64,000 bases of DNA from Streptomyces sp. A 4/2 (GTDB taxonomy: Bacteria; Actinomycetota; Actinomycetes; Streptomycetales; Streptomycetaceae), in NCBI RefSeq assembly GCF_940670765.1, contig NZ_CALNVW010000016.1:124001-188000 (forward strand), given 5' to 3'. The position numbers and the translations under genes were made by a program. The notes under the pieces are model-generated. The model saw nothing but the letters and a program-made list of their open reading frames with translations, was not told the origin of the DNA and searched no databases. Below, in pieces: positions 58,294-64,000 of the stretch; the first letter of the stretch is position 1; every line of letters begins with the position of its first letter.

Positions 58294-60105
58294 ATGAGCG
58301 GGAACGCAAAGGGCGGGGACCTCAGCAGACGTCGGCTCGGTGGCGGAATGCTGGCCCTGGGCGGCGCACTCGCTCTCGCGTCACTGCCCGCGGGACCGGC
58401 CGCCGCGGTCACCGGAGCCGCCACGGGCGCCGGAGCCCCTGGCAGATCCGGCCGTCCGACGCTGCGGCGCGGCACCGCGGAGCAGGCCGGGCTGCTGTCC
58501 CACCACCTGGAACTGCTCGTGAAGGACGCCGTGACGTTCCTCGGCCCCTCCCCCAAGCACCCGTGGTACGCGAGCGCCGTACTGCTGGCCGGACGCGGGG
58601 GCACGGTCGCGCTGCACCAGCCGATCGGGCAGGCGGTGCGGTACTCGGCGTACGACGAGAAGTCCGACACCGGCGTCGAGTTCCCGGCGGACCAGCAGAT
58701 CCCGGCGGCCGACGACACCCTCTACGACCTGGCGTCCGTCTCCAAGCTGTTCACCTCGCTCCTGGCGGTGCAGCAGATCGAGCGCGGCGCGCTGGAACTG
58801 ACGGCGAAGGTGGCCTCGTACCTCCCGGAGTTCGGAGCCGCGGGCAAGCAGGACGTGACGGTGCGCCAACTGCTCACGCACACCTCGGGGTTCCGCGCGA
58901 CGCTGGCCCTCTACAAGGAGCCGACGCGGGAGGGGAAGCTGCGGCTGCTGTGGAACGAGGCGCCGATCAGTGCCCCCGGCACCGCGTACCTCTACTCCGA
59001 CCTCAATCTCATCTCCGTGCAACTGGTCCTGGAGAAGATCACCGGCCGGACCCTGGACGTGCTGCTCCACGACGAGATCACCGCTCCGCTCGGAATGCAC
59101 CGCACCCGTTACAACCCGCCCGCCGCCTGGAAGCCGAAGATCGCCGCCACCGAGGACGCCCGGCTGCCCTGGTCGGGACTCGACCGCGGGCTCGTGTGGG
59201 GCGAGGTGCACGACGAGAACGCCTACAGTCTCGGCGGCGTCGCCGGTCATGCCGGAGTCTTCTCCTGCGCCTGGGACCTGGCGGTCCTCGCCCGCACCCT
59301 GCTGAACGGCGGCGCGTACGGAAAGGCCCGCATCCTCGGCGCGGAGTCGGTCGATCTGCTGTTCACCGACTTCAACACCGACTTCCCCGGCGACAACCAC
59401 GGCCTGGGATTCGAGCTCTACCAGCACTGGTACATGGGGGCGCTGGCCACCCCGCGCACCGCGGGCCACACCGGATTCACCGGCACCAGCCTGGTACTCG
59501 ACCCGTCCACCGATTCCTTCCTGATCGTGCTGGGCAACTCGGTCCATCCGGTGCGCAACTGGCGTACCGGAAGCGCGCCCCGGGTCGCCGCGGGCAACCA
59601 TCTGGCCCGAGCCGTGCCCGTGCGGCCCCCGCACGGGCGCACCGCGTGGTTCTCCGGGATGGAGAGCGCCACGACCGCCACGCTCACACTGCCCGGCCTC
59701 GGTCCGGTGTCGGAGCGGGCGCACCTCAGCGCCTCCGTCTGGTGGGACACCGAGCCGCACTCCGACTTCCTGCGCCTGGAGGCTTCCGCGGACGCCGGAG
59801 CGACCTGGCAGCCGGTGCCGTTCTCCACCACCCGCAAGGGCCAGGGCCCCGAGTCGCATCCGACGGGCTCGGTGGACGGGTGGTCCGGACGTGTCTGGCA
59901 CCGGTTGGACGCGGACCTGACGGCGTGGCACGGCAAGGAGATCCGGCTGCGCTGGCGGTACACCACCGATCCGCTGTACGTCGGCCGCGGCACGTACGTC
60001 GACGCGATCCTGGTCGAGGACGGCCGGCGTACGGTCTTCGACGGGACGCGGACCCGCGACGCCTCCCTGATCGAGGCGGTGGGCTGGACCCGGTCCGCCG
60101 ACTGA
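58294..60105 (+). CDS. Secreted serine hydrolase, class C beta-lactamase fold, with C-terminal jelly-roll domain
   Basis: 603 residues. A Tat signal (SRRRLGGGMLALGGALALAS, 11-30) leads to a beta-lactamase/esterase domain with the SxxK motif S148-V-S-K151, LLTHTSGFR (195-201), the YSDLN motif (234-238) and GHTGFTGTSLV as the third box. The C-terminal 190 residues form a beta-rich domain (ASVWWDTEPHSDFLRLEASADAG, LRWRYTTDPLYVGRGTYVDAIL) like those on secreted peptidases. Likely a D-Ala-D-Ala peptidase/esterase-type enzyme, not necessarily a resistance lactamase. ATG 58294 is 7 bases after AAGGAG. Confidence 0.85.
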   Translation: MSGNAKGGDLSRRRLGGGMLALGGALALASLPAGPAAAVTGAATGAGAPGRSGRPTLRRGTAEQAGLLSHHLELLVKDAVTFLGPSPKHPWYASAVLLAGRGGTVALHQPIGQAVRYSAYDEKSDTGVEFPADQQIPAADDTLYDLASVSKLFTSLLAVQQIERGALELTAKVASYLPEFGAAGKQDVTVRQLLTHTSGFRATLALYKEPTREGKLRLLWNEAPISAPGTAYLYSDLNLISVQLVLEKITGRTLDVLLHDEITAPLGMHRTRYNPPAAWKPKIAATEDARLPWSGLDRGLVWGEVHDENAYSLGGVAGHAGVFSCAWDLAVLARTLLNGGAYGKARILGAESVDLLFTDFNTDFPGDNHGLGFELYQHWYMGALATPRTAGHTGFTGTSLVLDPSTDSFLIVLGNSVHPVRNWRTGSAPRVAAGNHLARAVPVRPPHGRTAWFSGMESATTATLTLPGLGPVSERAHLSASVWWDTEPHSDFLRLEASADAGATWQPVPFSTTRKGQGPESHPTGSVDGWSGRVWHRLDADLTAWHGKEIRLRWRYTTDPLYVGRGTYVDAILVEDGRRTVFDGTRTRDASLIEAVGWTRSAD

Positions 60106-60131
60106 CACCGTCCGGTGACCTCCGGTGACGG

Positions 60132-60174
60132 CCGGTCAGGAGGGCTTTCCCGCAAGGGTTGTTCTCCTGACCGG
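60132..60174 (+). terminator. Terminator after the beta-lactamase-fold gene
   Basis: A perfect 11-bp stem (60132-60142 with 60164-60174), 26 bases after the stop. The 21-base loop contains a further small CCCGCAAGGG pairing. Confidence 0.65.
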
Positions 60175-60284
60175 ACGAGACCTATGTCACACCCATCAGT
60201 TCGGTCTTACTGCAACCGCCCCGGGGATCCGGGCGTGATGACGGACGTAGATCATCTGCTGCCCACACCGGAGGCCCCACACCC

Positions 60285-61010
60285 ATGAACACACAGCTCA
60301 GCCGCCTTCCCCGCCGCGTCGCCGCGCTGCTCGCCGTCACGGCTCTGAGCCTGGGTGCCGCCGCCTGTTCGTCCTCCTCCGACAGCAAGGGATCGAGCGC
60401 GAAGGACAGTTCCGCCTCCGCCTCGGACTCCTCGGGCTCGTCCTCGTCCGACAGCACCAAGGACGGCAGCGGCAATCCCCCCGAGGCCGCGGGCACCGGG
60501 TCCACCGGTGGTGCGAAGCCCGCCGCCGCCCCCAACTCCTCCAGCGGCAAGGGCGCCCCGGCCGCTGCCTCTGCGTCGTCCCGCTGCCACACGTCCGAGC
60601 TGAAGGCCGGCTTCGCCATGGGCGGTGACGCCGCCCCGGACATGAAGTCCGACAACCAGACGCAGGCTTCGGTCGCGCTGACCAACATCAGCAAGCGCAC
60701 CTGCACGCTGAGCGGGTTCCCGGGCGTCGACATCGTCGGCAACCAGGCAAGTGACGGCACCTGGTCGCTGGCCCGGTCGTCGAAGCCGGTCACCACGATC
60801 TCGCTGTCGCCCGGTGACACCACCGACTTCAGCATCACCCTCGGTGCCACCCTGGAGAAGGGCTCAGGCACGTTCGAGCCCGGTCTGGTGCGTATCACCC
60901 CGCCCAACGAGAAGACGCAGTTCGCGCTCCAGTGGCCGTTCGGTGGTGCCATCACCAAGCAGGACGGCGCCACGCACCCGGCGACCTACGTGAACCCGAT
61001 CGGTTCCTGA
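60285..61010 (+). CDS. DUF4232 lipoprotein
   Basis: 241 residues. A lipoprotein signal with lipobox LSLGAAAC (Cys28) is followed by a long Ser/Asp/Gly/Ala-rich low-complexity linker (29-98) and a compact DUF4232 domain (about 99-240; CHTSELKAGFAMGGD, TNISKRTCTLSGFPGVDIVG, SLSPGDTTDFSITLG). These are surface lipoproteins of unknown function, frequent in Streptomyces. Two Cys in the domain may form a disulfide. Upstream sequence has its own promoter space after the terminator. Confidence 0.85.
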   Translation: MNTQLSRLPRRVAALLAVTALSLGAAACSSSSDSKGSSAKDSSASASDSSGSSSSDSTKDGSGNPPEAAGTGSTGGAKPAAAPNSSSGKGAPAAASASSRCHTSELKAGFAMGGDAAPDMKSDNQTQASVALTNISKRTCTLSGFPGVDIVGNQASDGTWSLARSSKPVTTISLSPGDTTDFSITLGATLEKGSGTFEPGLVRITPPNEKTQFALQWPFGGAITKQDGATHPATYVNPIGS

Positions 61011-61043
61011 CCTGCCGGACAGGTCCTGGTGCCGGTCGCGGCA

Positions 61044-62603
61044 CTAGTTTCCGAGGACCGCCATGGCGGCGTTGTGGCCGGGGATGCCACTGACACCGCC
61101 ACCCCGGACGGCGCCCGCGCCACAGAGCAGGACATTCGCGTGCGCCGTCTCCACACCCCACCGGCCGGGGTGCTCGCCGTCCGGGTCCGCGTACGGGAAG
61201 GCGAGCGCCCGGTGGAAGATGTTGCCGCCGGGCAGCCGGAGTTCACGTTCCAGGTCCAGTGGCGTCTTCGCCTCGATACACGGACGGCCGTCCGCGTCGA
61301 GCGCGAGGCAGTCGGTGACCGGCTCCTCCAGATGCGCGTCGAGCTGGGCGAGCGTCGCCTTCAACAGGGCATCGCGCGCCGCGTCGTTGTCGTGGGCGAA
61401 GAGCCGGGCCGGGGTGTGCAGACCGAAGAGGGTGAGTGTCTGGTACCCCTCCGCGGCAAGGCCGGGACCGAGGATCGACGGGTCGCTCAGCGAGTGGCAG
61501 TAGATCTCGGACGGCGGCGCGGCCGGGAGCCCGCCGGCCGCCGCCTGCGCGTGGGCCGTGGCCAGTTGCCCGTACCCCTCGGCGATGTGGAAGGTACCCG
61601 CGAAGGCCTCGCACGGGTCGACGGTACGGTCGCGCAGCCTGGGCAGCCTGCGCAGCAGCATGTTGACCTTGAGCTGAGCACCCTCGGCAGGCGGGGGCCG
61701 CTCCTCCCCGAGGAGTGTCGCGAGGACCTCGGGCGACGCGTTCACCAGCACATGACCCGCGGCGACGCTCGCCTCACGGTCCTCCGTACGGAACGTCACC
61801 TCGGCCCGGACACCGTCCGTCTCGATACGGGTCGCCTCGTGCCCGGTGACGATCTCGGCGCCCGCGTCACGGGCGGCCGTCGCGAGGGCGTCGGTGAGCG
61901 CGCCCATGCCGCCCACCGGGACGTCCCAGTCGCCCGTGCCGTTGCCGATGACGTGGTAAAGGAAGCAGCGGTTCTGTTCCAGTGACGGATCGTGCGCGTC
62001 GGCGAACGTGCCGATGAGCGCGTCGGTGAGCACCACCCCGCGGACCAGGTCGTCGTCGAACCGCTCCTCGATCGTGGCGCCGATGGGCTCCTCGAAGAGC
62101 ATCCGCCAGGCCTGGTCGTCGGCGATCCGCTCCCGCAGCTCCGCGCGGCCGGGCAGCGGTTCGGTGAGTGTCGGGAACACCCGCTCGGCGACCTGCCGGG
62201 TCGTCCCGTAGAACGAGCGCCACGCCTCGTACTCCGCGTCCCCGCCGGTCAGCGCCGCGAAGGACGCGCGGGTACGGTCCGCTCCCCCGCCGACGAGCAG
62301 CCCGGTGGGCCGGCCGCCCCGCACCGCCGGGGTGTACGAGGAGACCGTGCGCCCGCGGACCTCGAACCGGAGCCCCAGCTCCCGCACGATCATCCGCGGC
62401 AACAGGCTGACCAGGTACGAGTAGCGCGAGAGCCGTACGTCGACACCGTCGAAGGGCCGGGTGGACACGGCGGCCCCGCCGGTGTGCCCCAGCCGTTCGA
62501 CGACCAGGACGGAGCGTCCGGCGCGGGCGAGGTAGGCGGCGGCGACGAGTCCGTTGTGGCCGCCGCCGACGATCACGATGTCGTACGAGTCCTGTGCGGG
62601 CAT
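61044..62603 (-). CDS. Phytoene-desaturase-like FAD oxidoreductase (PYROXD2/CrtI-related)
   Basis: 519 residues with an N-terminal FAD site IVIVGGGHNGLVAAAYLARAGRSVLVVE (14-41), then GGAAVSTRPFDG, substrate-domain helices and the C-terminal FAD motif VLLCGAGAVRGGGVSGIPGHNAA. It belongs to the NAD(P)/FAD amine-oxidase/CrtI clan; members of this subgroup (like human PYROXD2) are not carotenoid enzymes. No crt genes are adjacent, so the substrate is unknown. ATG 62603 follows GAAGGGG. Confidence 0.83.
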   Translation of the reverse strand: MPAQDSYDIVIVGGGHNGLVAAAYLARAGRSVLVVERLGHTGGAAVSTRPFDGVDVRLSRYSYLVSLLPRMIVRELGLRFEVRGRTVSSYTPAVRGGRPTGLLVGGGADRTRASFAALTGGDAEYEAWRSFYGTTRQVAERVFPTLTEPLPGRAELRERIADDQAWRMLFEEPIGATIEERFDDDLVRGVVLTDALIGTFADAHDPSLEQNRCFLYHVIGNGTGDWDVPVGGMGALTDALATAARDAGAEIVTGHEATRIETDGVRAEVTFRTEDREASVAAGHVLVNASPEVLATLLGEERPPPAEGAQLKVNMLLRRLPRLRDRTVDPCEAFAGTFHIAEGYGQLATAHAQAAAGGLPAAPPSEIYCHSLSDPSILGPGLAAEGYQTLTLFGLHTPARLFAHDNDAARDALLKATLAQLDAHLEEPVTDCLALDADGRPCIEAKTPLDLERELRLPGGNIFHRALAFPYADPDGEHPGRWGVETAHANVLLCGAGAVRGGGVSGIPGHNAAMAVLGN

Positions 62604-62641
62604 GCCCCTTCGTAGCACGTGCCGATCACCGGCCGCCGGAG

Positions 62642-64000
62642 TCAGTGGCCCTGCGCGCTCCGCTGCTGCCGCCGCGCGGCGACCTGCCGGTAGAGCTCGG
62701 CGGCCTCGCTGCCGCGGCCGAGCTGTTCCAGGCAGTGCGCCTCGTCGTTGCGGCTGGCCAGTGCGTCGGGGTGGTCGACGCCGAGCACCCGCTCACGGTC
62801 CGCGGCGACCTGCCGGTAGACTAGGAGGGCATCCGCCCAGCGGCCCAGCCAGCCCAGCCCCACCGCGATCTCGCGGCGGCTGACGAGCGTGTCGGGGTGA
62901 TCGGCGCCGAGCACCTGCGCACGGAGCGCGCCGACCTCGCGCGCCTCGGCGAGCGCCTCCTCCCAGCGGGTGAGGCGGCCGAGGTTCACCCCCAGGCCGT
63001 GGCGGGCGCGCAGCGTCTCCGGGTCGGCGGGGCCGTGGACCCGGGTGCGATCGGCGACCAGGGTGCGGAAGAGTTCGAGCGCTTCGGCGCTGCGGCCCAG
63101 CCTGCCGAGGCTGATCCCGACCTCGTAGCGGGCCGCGAGGGTGTCGGGGTGGTCGGCGCCGAGCGCCTGCGCACGGGCCGCCGCCACTTCCTGGTAGGTC
63201 GCCAGCGCCTCCGGCCACCGCCCCAACTGGCCCAGCGTGTACGCCACTTCGTACCGGGTGACCAACGTGTCCGGGTGACCCGCACCGAGCAACCGGGCCC
63301 GCACCGCGGCGACGTCGCACGCCATCCGGTAGGAGTCCTCCAGCCGTCCGAGCCTGCTGAGGTTGAACGCGAGGTTGTGGCGACAGCGCAGCGTGTCCGG
63401 GTGATCGGGGCCGACGGTGCGCTGCCGTGCGGCGAGCACCGACGCGTACACCTGGTGCGCCTCGAAGTGCCTGCCCAACTGCCCGAGGACGTACGCCATC
63501 TCCTGGCGGGCGGCGAGGGTCTCCGGGTGGTCGGCGCCCAGGGCCCGTTCACGGCCGTCGGCGACCCGGGTGAACTCGCGCAGCGCGTCCGCCGCCCGCC
63601 CGGTGCGGCTGAGCGTGAACCCGACCTCGTAGTGGCTGGCCAGGGTGTCCGGGTGGCCGGGGCCCAGTACATGTTCCCGCTCGGCCGCCACCGCGCGGTG
63701 CACCTCACCCGCCTCCGCCCAACGGCCCAGCCTGCTCAGGCTGAGGCCCGCGTTGTGGCGGCCGGTGAGCGTGGCCACGAGCCCCGGGTCCGGGGTGGGG
63801 CGCTGCCCGGTGGACGACAGCGGGACCGGGCCGGTACCGCGCGGCGCCGCCGTGGTCCATTCGCCGGTCAGCGCCGTGGCCCGGTCGGTCGGGGTGGAGG
63901 TCACCGTCCAGGTGCCGGTCGCCTTGTGGCCGGTGGTCATCCCGCGGGTCCAGGACGGCAGCGCCGGGGCGGCGGACGGCAGTTGCTCCGGGGGCCGCGG
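62642..64000 (-). CDS. Tetratricopeptide-repeat protein, N-terminus beyond the right edge
   Basis: At least 452 residues. From about 63790 leftward the protein is eight or more 42-residue TPR units of kinesin-light-chain style, each with a core like LGADHPDTLAARYEVGISLGRLGR. An ATG at 63940 could be the start, but the frame stays open to the edge with protein-like sequence (PRPPEQLPSAAPALPSWTRG), so the gene probably continues. In Streptomyces such C-terminal TPRs often follow an NB-ARC or effector domain, which cannot be seen here. It is likely a scaffold or signalling protein. Confidence 0.75.
   Translation of the reverse strand, partial: PRPPEQLPSAAPALPSWTRGMTTGHKATGTWTVTSTPTDRATALTGEWTTAAPRGTGPVPLSSTGQRPTPDPGLVATLTGRHNAGLSLSRLGRWAEAGEVHRAVAAEREHVLGPGHPDTLASHYEVGFTLSRTGRAADALREFTRVADGRERALGADHPETLAARQEMAYVLGQLGRHFEAHQVYASVLAARQRTVGPDHPDTLRCRHNLAFNLSRLGRLEDSYRMACDVAAVRARLLGAGHPDTLVTRYEVAYTLGQLGRWPEALATYQEVAAARAQALGADHPDTLAARYEVGISLGRLGRSAEALELFRTLVADRTRVHGPADPETLRARHGLGVNLGRLTRWEEALAEAREVGALRAQVLGADHPDTLVSRREIAVGLGWLGRWADALLVYRQVAADRERVLGVDHPDALASRNDEAHCLEQLGRGSEAAELYRQVAARRQQRSAQGH

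Noticed and set aside
58294..60105. Beta-lactamase-fold gene considered as an antibiotic resistance gene
   Set aside because: The SxxK/Y-S-D-L-N arrangement and C-terminal jelly-roll domain fit the broad secreted esterase/peptidase group; nothing points specifically to beta-lactam hydrolysis.
61044..62603. Phytoene-desaturase-like gene considered as part of a carotenoid cluster
   Set aside because: No phytoene synthase, GGPP synthase or cyclase gene is nearby, and the protein resembles the PYROXD2-type subgroup.
1..64000. tRNA or rRNA genes, insertion sequences, attachment sites, replication origin
   Set aside because: No cloverleaf-like sequence with conserved T-loop, no transposase or integrase reading frame, no flanking direct repeats and no DnaA-box cluster were recognised.

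Overview
The window is about 64 kb of very GC-rich DNA (near 71 percent by eye) with strong third-position GC bias, dense bidirectional gene packing, many GTG/TTG starts, Tat and Sec secreted enzymes, and small families (DUF397, DUF574, DUF6343, DUF5990, type B L31) typical of Streptomyces. It looks like chromosomal arm or sub-arm sequence of a saprophytic Streptomyces. I see no tRNA, rRNA, CRISPR array, insertion sequence or phage genes.

Layout. 1-10.2 kb: housekeeping and small hypothetical genes: a frameshifted membrane-protein remnant at the left edge, a DUF574 methyltransferase, a secreted endonuclease I, RNase HI with a Cys-rich tail, a KhtT/KhtU-like K+/H+ antiporter pair, CbiZ, a TenA-like protein and a glutamine amidotransferase. 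10.3-21.9 kb: a sialic-acid scavenging island. A Dpp-like ABC transporter (solute-binding protein, permease, permease-ATPase fusion, ATPase) is translationally coupled to a NanA-type aldolase. It is divergent from a FadR-type GntR regulator and followed by a cytosolic CE7 esterase and, on the other strand, a secreted sialidase plus a secreted beta-helix protein. All three promoters carry the same operator-like sequence, GAYGTCTGAYGTC, so the genes look like one regulon: sialidase releases sialic acid outside, the transporter imports it, the esterase may remove acetyl groups, and the aldolase splits it.

22-36 kb: F420/FMN oxidoreductases (including the CE1758/CE1759-type pair), a secreted propeller, a phosphotransferase, a GST-like reductase, a cupin/zinc-ribbon protein, a secreted PI-PLC-like enzyme, a GH18 chitinase with a DasR-like site, and a TetR-SDR-alcohol dehydrogenase group with a double operator. 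36-44.4 kb: zinc-free L31 with a Zur-like box, a PAS/PP2C phosphatase, a TPR regulator divergent from a phosphotransferase, a secreted amidase with a second DasR-like site, and a CGNR regulator.

44.4-58.1 kb: lipid or sterol side-chain catabolism. Two thiolase-like proteins, a double DUF35 protein, an enoyl-CoA hydratase and a divergent FadD19-like ligase repeat the gene set of the Mycobacterium tuberculosis Rv3515c-Rv3523 sterol locus. A KstR-consensus site and a second palindrome lie in the divergent promoter. The second palindrome recurs upstream of a nitronate monooxygenase/acyl-CoA ligase operon 9.4 kb away. An orphan paaK, two more acyl-CoA ligases, a secreted chorismate mutase and a ChaA-type antiporter are interspersed. 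58.3-64 kb: a secreted beta-lactamase-fold hydrolase, a DUF4232 lipoprotein, a phytoene-desaturase-like flavoprotein and a TPR protein that runs off the right edge.

Functions are assigned from sequence motifs and remembered family features; no database search was run.
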